Shown here: positions 34,363-42,764 of the stretch, in pieces
Position numbering within the stretch: position 1 is the first letter of the stretch
Layout of the letters: each line of letters opens with the position of its first letter
NCBI RefSeq assembly: GCF_008704995.1
Contig: NZ_CP023747.1
Span: forward strand, 1,762,501-1,826,500
Source of the DNA: Streptomyces nodosus
GTDB taxonomy: Bacteria; Actinomycetota; Actinomycetes; Streptomycetales; Streptomycetaceae
Direction of reading: 5' to 3'
DNA length: 64,000 nt
Made by a program: the position numbers and the translations under genes
Notes under the pieces: model-generated
Databases searched by the model: none
Told to the model about the DNA's origin: nothing
The model's input: the letters and a program-made list of their open reading frames with translations, nothing else

Positions 34363-35147
34363 GCTCCTTCGTCCGGGTCGGGGTGGGGCCGATCCCGACC
34401 TACCGGCCCGGCGCCGCCGTTCGCCGCGTCGTTGCGGCCCCGGGGTTCGAACCCGTCCAGCAACCGCCCCAGCGTCCGCCCGAACGCCGCTTCGAGATCG
34501 ACCGGTCCCGAGTCCTGCGCGAGGGCCGCCGCCATCCGGGGGTATGCGCCCGTGGCGATCCGGCCCGCCAGATAGGCGAACCGGACGGCGTTCTCCTGCT
34601 CCTCCGACCAGGGCAGCGACCGGACACGCTCCGCGACGGCCAGCTCGTTGGCCACATACATGGTGACCACGCCGTTGAGCATCGCCACCAGCTCCAGCTT
34701 GGTACCGGGGGCCGCGTCGAGCGGGTCGAGGCAGACCAGACAGTGCTCCAGATAGCGGAGCGCACGGGGGCTGAAGCCGTGCAGCCCGGACATCAGACGC
34801 GGCAGCCAGGGGTGGCGGCGCATCAGATCCCTGGTCTGGTGGGCGACCCGGACCATGTCGGCACGCCAGTCGCCGGAGGGCTCCCACAGCTCGTGCTCCC
34901 CGCCGACGGCGTCCACCATCAGCTCCAGCAGGTCCTCCTTGCGGGGGACGTAGTTGTAGAGCGACATGGTGCCGCAGCCCAGCTCGGCCGCCACCCGCCG
35001 CATCGAGACCGCGTCGAGCCCCTCCGCGTCGGCGATCCGCACCGCGGCGGCGGCGATGTCGGCACGGCTGTACGCCGGTCTCGGCCCCCGGCCCGCGCGC
35101 TCGGGCCGGCTCCAGATCACTTCGGGTTCGGTCGCCCGGCCCGCCAT
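34359..35147 (-). CDS. TetR-family regulator (TetR_C class) of the adjacent ABC exporter
   Basis: The 262-residue regulator has a helix-turn-helix with the tetracycline-repressor-like sequence SMRRVAAELGCGTMSLYNYV (47-66) and a large TetR_C-type ligand domain. It is divergent from an ABC drug-exporter pair. The 63-bp intergenic region contains an operator-like element repeated inside the exporter gene start. Repression of the exporter relieved by a hydrophobic drug is the natural model. Its stop codon is embedded in CTAG shared with the convergent type-ISP-like gene. Confidence 0.87.
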   Translation of the reverse strand: MAGRATEPEVIWSRPERAGRGPRPAYSRADIAAAAVRIADAEGLDAVSMRRVAAELGCGTMSLYNYVPRKEDLLELMVDAVGGEHELWEPSGDWRADMVRVAHQTRDLMRRHPWLPRLMSGLHGFSPRALRYLEHCLVCLDPLDAAPGTKLELVAMLNGVVTMYVANELAVAERVRSLPWSEEQENAVRFAYLAGRIATGAYPRMAAALAQDSGPVDLEAAFGRTLGRLLDGFEPRGRNDAANGGAGPVGRDRPHPDPDEGA

Positions 35148-35175
35148 CGGTCATCACCTCGATCACCATCGTAGT

Positions 35176-35195
35176 TACGTACGCCGTACGCAGTG
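35176..35195. promoter_or_regulatory. Operator copy 1 of the TetR/ABC exporter module
   Basis: TACGTACGCCGTACGCAGTG; its core GTACGCCGTAC is close to palindromic. It occupies the expected -35/spacer region of a promoter whose -10 would be TATGGT at 35200-35205, just before the ATPase ATG. Confidence 0.65.
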
Positions 35196-35210
35196 CGCTA
35201 TGGTCACCCC

Positions 35211-36167
35211 ATGACTTCTACGTACGCTGTACTCAGTGAGGGACTGGAGAAGCGTTTCGGCGCGGTGCATGCCGTCCGGGGGCTGGATCTCGCGGTGGCC
35301 GAGGGCACGGTCTGCGGGGTGCTCGGGCCGAACGGCGCGGGCAAGACCACCGCGGTGCGGTTGCTGACGACGCTGCTGCGGCCGGACGCGGGCTCGGCGC
35401 GGATCGCGGGGCACGATCTGCTGCGGGAGCCCCATGCCGTACGCGCCGGGATCGGCGTCACCGGGCAGAGCTCCTCGGTCGACGACGACCTCACCGGACG
35501 TCAGAATCTGCGGCTGTTCGCGCGGCTGCACCGGGTCCGGGACACGGCGGCACGGGCCGGCGAGCTGCTGGACCACCTGGACCTGGCCGAGGCCGCCGAC
35601 CGGCCCGTGTCCACCTACTCGGGCGGGATGCGGCGCCGGCTCGACCTCGCGGCGAGCCTGATCCGCCGCCCCGCCGTGCTGTTCCTGGACGAGCCCACCA
35701 CCGGGCTCGACCCGGCGAGCCGCAACCGGATCTGGGACACCGTGCGCGCCGTCCGGGAGCAGGGCACGACCGTGCTGCTCACCACGCAGTATCTGGAGGA
35801 GGCCGACCGGCTCGCCGACGACATCGTCCTCGTCGACCGGGGGCGGGTGGCCCACAGCGGGTCGCCGGCCGAGCTGAAGGCGCTCATCGGCCGGCATGCC
35901 GAGGCCGTCGTCGCCCACCCGGACGCGATGATGGCCGCGGCGGCGGTCCTGGACCGGCTCACCGGCACCGAGCCGTCCTTCGACCGGGAGCGGAACGCCG
36001 TCGGCGCGGTCACCACCGACCCCACCCTCACCCTCCCGCGCCTGGTCCGCGAACTGGACGCCGCGGGCGTGCCGTTGCTCGACGCGAGCCTGCGGCCGGC
36101 CACGCTCGACGAGGTGTTCCTGAGACTGACGGGCGACCTCACCGACAGCAGGGAGGCGGCGGCATGA
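35211..36167 (+). CDS. ABC exporter ATP-binding protein (DrrA family)
   Basis: The 318-residue ATPase of a daunorubicin-resistance-type exporter: Walker A GPNGAGKTT (39-47), signature YSGGM near 131, Walker B VLFLDEPTTGLD near 153, and the DrrA-type C-terminal domain ending in TLDEVFLRLTG. It pairs with the permease gene that overlaps its end by ATGA. The ATG at 35211 is probably leaderless: TATGGT ends six bases before it. The second operator copy is inside codons 3-10. Confidence 0.92.
   Translation: MTSTYAVLSEGLEKRFGAVHAVRGLDLAVAEGTVCGVLGPNGAGKTTAVRLLTTLLRPDAGSARIAGHDLLREPHAVRAGIGVTGQSSSVDDDLTGRQNLRLFARLHRVRDTAARAGELLDHLDLAEAADRPVSTYSGGMRRRLDLAASLIRRPAVLFLDEPTTGLDPASRNRIWDTVRAVREQGTTVLLTTQYLEEADRLADDIVLVDRGRVAHSGSPAELKALIGRHAEAVVAHPDAMMAAAAVLDRLTGTEPSFDRERNAVGAVTTDPTLTLPRLVRELDAAGVPLLDASLRPATLDEVFLRLTGDLTDSREAAA
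35219..35238. promoter_or_regulatory. Operator copy 2, inside the 5' end of the ABC ATPase gene
   Basis: TACGTACGCTGTACTCAGTG matches operator copy 1 at 18 of 20 positions and lies 43 bp downstream, within codons 3-10 (Ser-Thr-Tyr-Ala-Val-Leu-Ser-Glu region). Confidence 0.65.
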
Positions 36168-36985
36168 GCGCATGGGTGTACGACGGCACGGCGATGTTCG
36201 GCCGCCATCTCCGCCGGATCCTCAACAATCCCGGGCTCGCCGTCCTCAGCCAGACCATGCCGGTGACGATGCTGCTGTTCTTCGGCTATGTCTTCGGCAG
36301 CGCGGTCGCCATGCCCGGCGAGGAGTACCGGAGCTTCCTGGTGCCGGGGCTGCTGGCGGCGACGGCCGCGGGCGGGATCATGACCGGGATGTTCCAGTCG
36401 GCCCAGGACTCCCACCGGGGCGTGACGGACCGCTTCCGTACGCTTCCGATGAGCCGGGCGGCCGTACCGCTGGGGCAGGCGGTGGCCGATCTCGTCGTCA
36501 CGGCCGCGGGCACGGTCCCCTTGCTGCTGGTGGGGCTCGCGATGGGCTGGCGGGTCGAGGGGACGGTGCCCCGGGCGCTGGGCGCGGTGGGTCTGCTGCT
36601 GCTGTTCCGGTTCGCCTGCACCTGGATCGGGATCTTCCTCGGGCTGCTCACCCGCAGTGAGGAGGCCGCAGGACAGCTGGGCGGCGCGACCTTCGTCCTG
36701 CCGCTGCTGTCCAATGCCTACATCCCCACGGAGAATCTGCCGGGGTGGCTGCGCACGGTCGCCGAGTGGAATCCGATCAGCGCGGTGACCACGGCTCTGC
36801 GGGAGCTGTTCGCCGCCGGGCCTTCGCCGTCGCTCGCGCGGGGGGACGCACCCGTCACCGGAGTGCCGGAGGGAGCCGCCTGGCCGGTGGCCCATCCGGT
36901 CGCCGGGTCGCTGCTGTGGAGCGTGGCACTGCTCGCGGTGTTCCTGCCGCTCGCCGTGCGCCGGTACGCCCATGACGGACGCTGA
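36164..36985 (+). CDS. ABC exporter permease (DrrB family, ABC-2 type)
   Basis: The 273-residue permease has six membrane segments and the ABC-2 features: the FLVPGLLA segment near 59, TDRFRTLPMSR cytoplasmic loop near 88, and NAYIPTENLPGWLRTVAEWNP near 184. With the ATPase it would form a homodimeric exporter for a hydrophobic drug or pigment. The start codon overlaps the ATPase stop (ATGA), showing translational coupling. Confidence 0.92.
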   Translation: MSAWVYDGTAMFGRHLRRILNNPGLAVLSQTMPVTMLLFFGYVFGSAVAMPGEEYRSFLVPGLLAATAAGGIMTGMFQSAQDSHRGVTDRFRTLPMSRAAVPLGQAVADLVVTAAGTVPLLLVGLAMGWRVEGTVPRALGAVGLLLLFRFACTWIGIFLGLLTRSEEAAGQLGGATFVLPLLSNAYIPTENLPGWLRTVAEWNPISAVTTALRELFAAGPSPSLARGDAPVTGVPEGAAWPVAHPVAGSLLWSVALLAVFLPLAVRRYAHDGR

Positions 36986-37247
36986 ACGCGGCACCGCACC
37001 ACGCTCGTCGAGCGGCGCGGGACCGGGCATCGGTGGTGGAGGGTGCCCCCTTGCCCCCGAACGGGGACGGGGCAGGGATGGGGATGTGCCCGCGCTCGGG
37101 GGCCGCACCGGAGTGCTGCGGTGTGTGCTGCGTGCCAGGGGGGTGACGGGTGAGGAGGTCGCAGCGCCGCGTCGGGGCGGTGTGGCGTCAGAGCGCGGGG
37201 TCCTGACCGAACGCCCGCGTCGCGGGCGCCGTGGGGAACGCCGGTGC
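36986..37247. other. Intergenic region without recognised gene
   Basis: 262 bp between the ABC permease stop and the stop of the convergent 37248-37517 gene. It holds only GC-rich sequence and a compact CGCCCGCG/CGCGGGCG inverted repeat at 37212-37228, which could act as a weak terminator for the minus-strand gene. Plus-strand open frames here have no family resemblance. Confidence 0.5.
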
Positions 37248-37517
37248 TCAGCGCCCGCCGAACAGCGAGCGGCGCAGCCGCCGCAGCGGCGCGAAGAGCG
37301 AGACCTTGCGCATACGGGCACCCCTGCCGGTGGCGTCGTGCGCGGTGTCGCGTGCGATCAGTTCGCGCATCAGCGAGGTCGCCTCCGCCGCCTCACGCTG
37401 CGGGACGGCAGGTCCCGCCAGCACCGAGAGATGGCGGTCCAGACGCCTGCTGGTCGCACTGCTCCCACAGATGATCGCAGGGACCCTGGCCCTGCTGTGC
37501 ACCGTTATCTGTTCCAT
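37248..37517 (-). CDS. Conserved Streptomyces small protein of unknown function
   Basis: The 89-residue product starting MEQITVHSRAR is basic, has a central helix with LMRELIARDTAHDA and ends in a basic KVSLFAPLRRLRRSLFG tail that could be amphipathic. From memory, close relatives are widespread in Streptomyces as hypothetical proteins. I do not recognise a function. The ATG at 37517 has GGGGAG upstream. The upstream region is unusually AT-rich for this window and probably contains its promoter (TAGGGT on the minus strand near 37560). Confidence 0.7.
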   Translation of the reverse strand: MEQITVHSRARVPAIICGSSATSRRLDRHLSVLAGPAVPQREAAEATSLMRELIARDTAHDATGRGARMRKVSLFAPLRRLRRSLFGGR

Positions 37518-37966
37518 GTCACTCCCCACCCGTACGAGTCCACCCAGCCCGGGCAGAGTAACCCTATCGCCCCCTCATGGCAGTCGTGTATCGCAGCGAC
37601 AGGATTCACCTGCCCCATAAGGGGGTTGACGACTACGGTCCGAAACCGTCGGATTGCAGGGCGAGTTGGACAACCGGCTGGTCGGCGGGGTGCACCGGGC
37701 CGACGCCGCGCTCGACGGTTACGGCGCGTGATGTCACGCAGATGTGCGGATCGTTCGCGACCAGGGCCGTTCTCCCGGAGAGGGTTCCACGGGAGCACGG
37801 GGGCACAGGGGGGCGCATGAGCCGGAGCCGGTGCACGCGCCCGCCGGGCCGTGCACCGGTCCACCGGCGGTGTCGACGGCGCACCCCGCCGGTCCGGACG
37901 GGACTTCTCCGCCACCGGGAAGGACGGAGGCCCCGGCGACGGGGCCTCCTCGCGCACCGGCGGCCG
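37518..37966. other. Intergenic region with hairpins and promoter-like AT-rich patch
   Basis: 449 bp between the small basic protein gene and the GDSL lipase stop. 37550-37660 is AT-rich and probably holds the promoter of the 37248-37517 gene. A 9-bp inverted repeat CCGGTGCAC/GTGCACCGG lies at 37828-37859. The lipase terminator is at 37927-37950. No coding frame with recognisable features was found. Confidence 0.5.
37927..37950 (-). terminator. Terminator of the GDSL lipase gene
   Basis: GGAGGCCCCG-GCGA-CGGGGCCTCC, a perfect 10-bp stem with a GNRA-type loop, 17 bp beyond the stop codon on the minus strand. Confidence 0.75.
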
Positions 37967-38773
37967 TCAGGCCGCGTTGGTCAGGACCGGCAGATAGCCG
38001 CCGGACTGGCCGGCCGCGGTCGGGTGGTAGGACTCGGTGATGTTCAGCAGGTTGACACTGTGCAGCCAGGCGTCCCCGGAGCACAGCTCATGGCCGGTGA
38101 AGGTGGTGCGCACGTCACCGAAGGTGAAGCCGTGGTCGGCGGCGCGCTTGGCGATGGCGGCGTCCATGTAGTCGGCGGCGCCGTTGATGGCCGACCGCTT
38201 GGTCTCGGACAGGCCGAGGCAGAGCGTGGTGCCGAGCTTGTAGAAGCGGGGGTAGCCGAGGACGACCACACGGGCCGAGGGAGCCTTGGACCTGATCGCC
38301 GAGTAGACGGCGTCGAGCCGGCCGGGCAGGGTCGAGTCGATGAACGCCCTGGCCGTCGCGATCCGCGACAGACAGGTGCTGTCGGAGTCCAGCACACAGG
38401 ACGTCATGACGTCGGAGAAGCCGGCGTCGTTGCCGCCGACGCTGATGGAGACGAGGCTCGTGGAGGAGTTGAGGGCACCGAGCTGGTTGTTGATCACGTC
38501 GGTGGTGATCGCGCCCGAGCAGGCCATGAAGCTGAACGAGGCGGGGGCCTTGGCGGCCTGCCACAGATACGGGTAGGCCTTGGTGCTGCGGTTGCAGGAG
38601 CCGCTGGAGCTGATGTAGCTGCCGGCGCCGACGCCGGAGGAATAGGAGTCACCGAGCGCCACATAGCCGGTGACCGCGGCGGAGGACGCGTGCGCCGCGG
38701 CAGCCCCGGTGAGGGCCATGCCGACGGCAAGGAAGAGCGAAGTCAGGTACGCCGCGAGTCGGTTACGTCTCAT
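37967..38773 (-). CDS. Secreted SGNH/GDSL lipase
   Basis: The 268-residue precursor has a signal peptide (cleavage after AHA near 29) and an SGNH hydrolase domain: block I GDSYSSG (nucleophile Ser43), block III SVGGNDAGF, and block V SYHPTAAGQ with the catalytic His. Six cysteines match the disulfide pattern of the Streptomyces extracellular lipase group (S. rimosus type). It hydrolyses lipid or ester substrates outside the cell. The ATG at 38773 is preceded by AAGGGAGG; an upstream in-frame start at 38860 lies before the ribosome site and is rejected. Confidence 0.92.
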   Translation of the reverse strand: MRRNRLAAYLTSLFLAVGMALTGAAAAHASSAAVTGYVALGDSYSSGVGAGSYISSSGSCNRSTKAYPYLWQAAKAPASFSFMACSGAITTDVINNQLGALNSSTSLVSISVGGNDAGFSDVMTSCVLDSDSTCLSRIATARAFIDSTLPGRLDAVYSAIRSKAPSARVVVLGYPRFYKLGTTLCLGLSETKRSAINGAADYMDAAIAKRAADHGFTFGDVRTTFTGHELCSGDAWLHSVNLLNITESYHPTAAGQSGGYLPVLTNAA

Positions 38774-39068
38774 GGAACCTCCCTTGAGCAGGATCTCTGC
38801 GACAACTGTGGTAGCAGCTACGCGTGTTGACTGGAAGTGTCCATGCCAAATCTGTTTCAATATTCACCGATCACTGACGCCTCGTTATGCCCCTCGACAT
38901 GCGGACGACGGCTCCCGACGGCGGCTCGCACCGGCGCACGCCCACGCCGGAACGCAGGTTTGAAGCGCCCCCGGAACCGATACGTCCCGCTTCCGCGTCT
39001 TGACGGCCCCCCGCCCGCTGCGCGACATTGAAGCCCGGCATCCGGCGCTTCAGGGGGCAAAGTCGCCC

Positions 39069-39488
39069 ATGCAGACCATACGTATCAAGCCACCTTCATC
39101 AGGCGGTGACGGGCGGTCGGGACAGGATCCGGGGAGGGACCTGTTTCCCCTGTTCGCCGGTGCGGCCGTCGCCGTCGCGGGGGTCGGTGCGATCCTCGCG
39201 CTCAGCGACGCCGACTCACCGCTGCGCGGCCCGTTCACGCTGTTCTTCCTGCTCGCCGCGCCGGCCACGGCCCTCGGAGCCGCCCTGCGGGGCCTGGACC
39301 CCTTCGCCCGCACGGTGGTCTCCGTCGCGGGAGCGATCGCGGCCGATCTTCTGGTCGCCCAGGGCATGTTGGCGGTGCACCGTTGGTCGGTGGGCGGCGG
39401 GATCGTCGCCGTGGCCGTGCTCAGTTCCCTCGTTCTCCTGCTGGTTCCGGTACGGCGACGGCGCCGTACGGCGAGAAGACAGGCCTGA
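39069..39488 (+). CDS. Small multi-spanning membrane protein of unknown function
   Basis: The 139-residue product has four hydrophobic segments (about 27-45, 57-72, 82-98, 108-128) after a soluble N-terminus and ends with an Arg-rich tail. It has no recognisable domain. It lies five bases before the acyltransferase gene on the same strand and may be part of the polysaccharide locus. The ATG at 39069 is chosen as the first giving a sensible soluble N-terminus; ribosome binding upstream is weak. Confidence 0.62.
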   Translation: MQTIRIKPPSSGGDGRSGQDPGRDLFPLFAGAAVAVAGVGAILALSDADSPLRGPFTLFFLLAAPATALGAALRGLDPFARTVVSVAGAIAADLLVAQGMLAVHRWSVGGGIVAVAVLSSLVLLLVPVRRRRRTARRQA

Positions 39489-39492
39489 AGAC

Positions 39493-40587
39493 GTGGACAT
39501 CAGCGTGTACCGTCCCGGCGAACTCAGCTCCGCCGACCGGGCGGCATGGACGGCTTTGCAGTCCAAGGCCCATCTGAACGGCTCACCCGAGCTGGCGAAC
39601 CCGTTCCTGTCGCCCGAGTTCGCGCTCGCCGTGGGCCGGACCAGACGCGGCGTACGGATCGCGGTGGTGCGCGAGGAGGGGGAGCCGGCCGCGTTCTTCC
39701 CGTTCCAGCGAACGGCCGCCGGCGTGGGACGGGCCGTGGGACTCGGCGTGTCGGACTGCCAGGGCCTGGTGCACCGGCCGGGCTTCGCCTGGGACGCACA
39801 GGACCTGCTGCGGGCCTGCGGGCTCGCCGTCTGGGAGTTCGACCATCTGGTGGAGGGCCAGGCGCCGTTCGAGGCGGGCGCCTCCGGCACCTTCCCGTCC
39901 CCGGTCATGGACGTCGACCAGGGGTACGACACCTATCTTCGGCAACTGCGCGGGCAGTCGCCGAAGTTCACCCGTACGACGCTGGCCAAGGAGCGCAGGC
40001 TCGGGCGGGACGCCGGGGAGGTGCGCTATGTCCACGACGAGCGCGATCCCGCCGCCCTGCACACGCTGATGAGATGGAAGTCCGCCCAGTACCGCAGAAC
40101 CGGGCGCAGCGACCGCTTCGCACACCCCTGGATCAACCAGCTGGTGCACCAGCTCCACCACACCCGTTCCCAGCCGTTCGCGGGGGTCCTGTCGATGCTC
40201 TACGCCGACGGACGCCCGGTCGCCGCACACTTCGGACTGCGCACCGAGAGGGTGCTGGCCTGCTGGTTCCCGGCGTACGACCCGGCGTTCGCCAGATATT
40301 CGCCCGGGCTGGTCCTGCATCTGCGGATGGCCGAGGCGGCCGCCGCCGACGGCATCGCCTATCTGGATCTGGGGCGGGGCCAGAAGGAGTACAAGGACTC
40401 CCTGAAGACACGGGAACTCTTCGTGTCCGAGGGGTGGGTGACCCGGCGTCACCCGGTCGCGCTGGGGCACCGGGCGCGCCGCGCCCCGGTCCGGGCGCTG
40501 CGCAATGCGGTGCTGTCCCGGCCGGAGCTCTTCGAACCGGCCGACCGGATCCTCAAGCGGATGGGAAAAATCCGCTCGAGGCGTTGA
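39493..40587 (+). CDS. FemAB/CelD-like GNAT acyltransferase
   Basis: The 364-residue protein has the double-GNAT layout of the CelD/BcsL-like group found in polysaccharide loci: an N-terminal FLSPEFALAVG segment, then a GVLSMLYADGRPVAAHFGL strand pair near 235-255 and YLDLGRGQKEYKDSL near 293. These enzymes acylate sugars or polymers, or add amino acids to precursors. The start is a GTG four bases after the preceding stop; ribosome binding could come from CTGAAGAC. It precedes a structured leader and the glycosyltransferase operon, so a role in modifying the polymer is inferred. Confidence 0.78.
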   Translation: MDISVYRPGELSSADRAAWTALQSKAHLNGSPELANPFLSPEFALAVGRTRRGVRIAVVREEGEPAAFFPFQRTAAGVGRAVGLGVSDCQGLVHRPGFAWDAQDLLRACGLAVWEFDHLVEGQAPFEAGASGTFPSPVMDVDQGYDTYLRQLRGQSPKFTRTTLAKERRLGRDAGEVRYVHDERDPAALHTLMRWKSAQYRRTGRSDRFAHPWINQLVHQLHHTRSQPFAGVLSMLYADGRPVAAHFGLRTERVLACWFPAYDPAFARYSPGLVLHLRMAEAAAADGIAYLDLGRGQKEYKDSLKTRELFVSEGWVTRRHPVALGHRARRAPVRALRNAVLSRPELFEPADRILKRMGKIRSRR

Positions 40588-40953
40588 GTTACGGCCATAC
40601 CAACAAAAACGCGAGACACGTTCCAGGCCTTGCCATAACGACTCAATCGTCAATACCGTCATACATCAACCCGCATCGGTCCATCATCACGCGATTCCAG
40701 GGGGAGGGCTCAGGGTCCGCGATGGTGCCGGCGCGGGGCGCGGTAGGGGGGTGCCGAGCTCGGCGACCACGGTCGTTCGAGCCGTGCCGCGCAACCGGCT
40801 GCCGTTTTCCGGCAGCCGGTCAGCAATGCCAGCTCACCCGGCCTGCACAGAGTTCGATGTCGGCATGCCACGGGTGAGAACCCCCCTTTCGAACCGGACA
40901 CGACACCGGACCGTCCAGGGGCGGACGGTCCACCGGACGAGAGGGACACGACC
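40588..40953. promoter_or_regulatory. Long structured leader/promoter region of the polysaccharide operon
   Basis: 366 bp without a gene. Bases 40588-40690 are strikingly AT-rich and probably hold the promoter. Then come three inverted-repeat systems: ACCGGCTGCCG/CGGCAGCCGGT with a TTTTC loop (40794-40820), CTCACCCG/CGGGTGAG enclosing a 30-base insert with a GGCATGCC palindrome (40833-40878), and GGACCGTCC/GGACGGTCC (40908-40931). The last ends 22 bases before the first ATG. The arrangement could be a terminator for the upstream gene followed by an attenuator or riboswitch-like leader. Confidence 0.5.
40794..40820. terminator. Strong hairpin upstream of the glycosyltransferase operon
   Basis: Perfect 11-bp stem, 5-base TTTTC loop. 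It could terminate the acyltransferase transcript or act in the leader of the next operon. Confidence 0.55.
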
Positions 40954-41772
40954 ATGAGTTCTGTTCTGCGCCCTGCGGCTTCCGACCGAGATCCTTCCGC
41001 CCAGGGGAAGTACCGGCCCGTCTCCTCCCATATGGCGATCGCACCGCCGGTGAGCGTGGTGATCCCCGCCATGAACGAGGCGGAGAACCTCCCCTATGTC
41101 TTCAAGACCCTTCCCGACTGGATCCATGAAGTGGTCCTGGTCGACGGCAACTCCACGGATGACACCGTGGAGGTCGCGCGTGCGATGTGGCCCGGGGTGA
41201 AGGTCGTCGGGCAGCGCGGCAAGGGCAAGGGCGACGCCCTGATCACCGGCTTCGCGGCCTGCACCGGCGACATCATCGTGATGGTCGACGCGGACGGCTC
41301 CGCGGACGGCCAGGAGATCGTCAGCTATGTCTCCGCGCTGGTGTCCGGCGCGGACTTCGCCAAGGGCTCGCGGTTCGCCAACGGCGGCGGGACCTCCGAC
41401 ATGACACCGATCCGCAAGCTGGGCAACCGGGTGCTCTGCGCGATCGTCAACGCCAAGTTCGGCGCCCGCTACACCGATCTGTGCTACGGGTACAACGCGT
41501 TCTGGCGGCACTGCCTGGACAAGATCGATCTGGACTGCACCGGCTTCGAGGTCGAGACCCTGATGAACATCCGGGTGGTCAAGGCCGGGCTCAAGGTCCA
41601 GGAGATCCCCAGCCACGAGTATCTGCGCATCCACGGCGCCAGCAATCTGCGGGCGGTGCGCGACGGGTTCCGGGTGCTGAGAGTGATCCTCCAGGAGCGC
41701 TCCAACCGGCGTGCGCTGCGCCGGCGTCCGCGGGCGGTGGCGCTCGACACGGTCCGGGGAGAGCTGTCTTGA
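40954..41772 (+). CDS. Family 2 glycosyltransferase (dolichyl-phosphate-mannose-synthase-like)
   Basis: The 272-residue product has a GT-A fold: SVVIPAMNEAENL near 34-46, VDGNSTDDT near 65 and the metal-binding VDADGS near 110. The overall architecture is that of polyprenol-phosphate sugar synthases, so it may start the polymer or make a lipid-linked sugar donor. Its last bases overlap the TTG start of the second glycosyltransferase (TTGA). First gene of a four-gene overlapping operon. Confidence 0.88.
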   Translation: MSSVLRPAASDRDPSAQGKYRPVSSHMAIAPPVSVVIPAMNEAENLPYVFKTLPDWIHEVVLVDGNSTDDTVEVARAMWPGVKVVGQRGKGKGDALITGFAACTGDIIVMVDADGSADGQEIVSYVSALVSGADFAKGSRFANGGGTSDMTPIRKLGNRVLCAIVNAKFGARYTDLCYGYNAFWRHCLDKIDLDCTGFEVETLMNIRVVKAGLKVQEIPSHEYLRIHGASNLRAVRDGFRVLRVILQERSNRRALRRRPRAVALDTVRGELS

Positions 41773-42764
41773 GAGACCCGGACATCTCCGTGGTGATCTG
41801 CGTCTACACCGAGGACCGCTGGGAGGACATCCTCGCGGCGGTCGCCTCGGTGCGGGCGCAGTCCCGGCCGGCGCGCGAGACGCTGCTGGTCGTCGACCAC
41901 AACGACATCCTGCGGGAACGGCTGGCCGGGGAGTACAAGGAGGCCGGGGACGTCCGGGTGCTCGCCAACGCGGGCCCCCGCGGTCTGTCCGCGGGCCGCA
42001 ACACCGGGGTCGCCGCCTCCCGCGGCGAGGTCATCGCCTTCCTCGACGACGACGCCGTGGCCGAGCGCGACTGGCTGAGGCACTTCGCCGAGGGGTACGA
42101 GGATCCCCGTGTCATGGCCGTCGGCGGCCGGACCATGCCGATCTGGGCGTCGGGACGCCGGCCGGCCTGGTTCCCGGAGGAGTTCGACTGGGTGGTGGGC
42201 TGCACCTACCGGGGGCTGCCGCCCGGCCGGGTCCGGGTGCGCAATGTGCTCGGCGGCAACGCCTCCTTCCGCCGCGCGGCGTTCGAGGCCGCGGGCGGCT
42301 TCGCCACGGGCATCGGGCGCGACGGCGACCGGCGTCCGCTGGGCTGCGAGGAGACCGAACTGTGCATCCGTCTCGCCCGGGCCAGGCCCGACGCGATCCT
42401 GCTGATCGACGACCGCGCCGTGATCCACCACCGGGTGCCGGCACCCCGCGAGCAGTTCGCCTACTTCCGCACCCGCACCTACGCCGAGGGCCTCTCCAAA
42501 GCGCTGGTGGCGCGCAGCGTCGGCGCCGGCAAGGGCCTGGAGTCGGAGCGCCGCTACACCACCCGGGTGCTGCCCGCCGGGGTGGTCCGGGGGCTGCGGG
42601 ACGCCGTGCTGGCCCGTCCCGGCGGGGCGGGCCGGGCGGGCGCGATCGTCACCGGAGTGCTCACGGCCGCCGGGGGGTATGTGCTCGGGAGTGTGCGGGC
42701 CCGCAGGGGCGGCACGGCGTTCTCCGTGGTACGGATCCCGGACGGCGAGGGGGACGCCGCATGA
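41769..42764 (+). CDS. Second family 2 glycosyltransferase, TTG start
   Basis: The 331-residue product starts with DISVVICVYTEDR, has the DDD metal-binding element FLDDDAVAERDW near 92-103, an acceptor-side WFPEEFDWVVG segment near 134 and a GNASFRRAAFEAAGGF catalytic-loop element near 165. The C-terminus carries one or two hydrophobic segments. The only start compatible with the domain boundary is the TTG inside TTGA, overlapping the previous stop codon; the long open frame upstream is out of phase shadow coding. It probably extends the chain begun by the first enzyme. Confidence 0.87.
   Translation: MRDPDISVVICVYTEDRWEDILAAVASVRAQSRPARETLLVVDHNDILRERLAGEYKEAGDVRVLANAGPRGLSAGRNTGVAASRGEVIAFLDDDAVAERDWLRHFAEGYEDPRVMAVGGRTMPIWASGRRPAWFPEEFDWVVGCTYRGLPPGRVRVRNVLGGNASFRRAAFEAAGGFATGIGRDGDRRPLGCEETELCIRLARARPDAILLIDDRAVIHHRVPAPREQFAYFRTRTYAEGLSKALVARSVGAGKGLESERRYTTRVLPAGVVRGLRDAVLARPGGAGRAGAIVTGVLTAAGGYVLGSVRARRGGTAFSVVRIPDGEGDAA

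Noticed and set aside
34443-34454. GGGTTCGAACCC, resembling a tRNA T-loop
   Set aside because: It is inside the conserved coding region of the TetR gene. No acceptor stem, D-arm or anticodon arm can be built around it.
36972-37820. Plus-strand open frame after the ABC permease
   Set aside because: No ribosome site, low-complexity Arg/Gly composition, and it overlaps a better-supported minus-strand gene.
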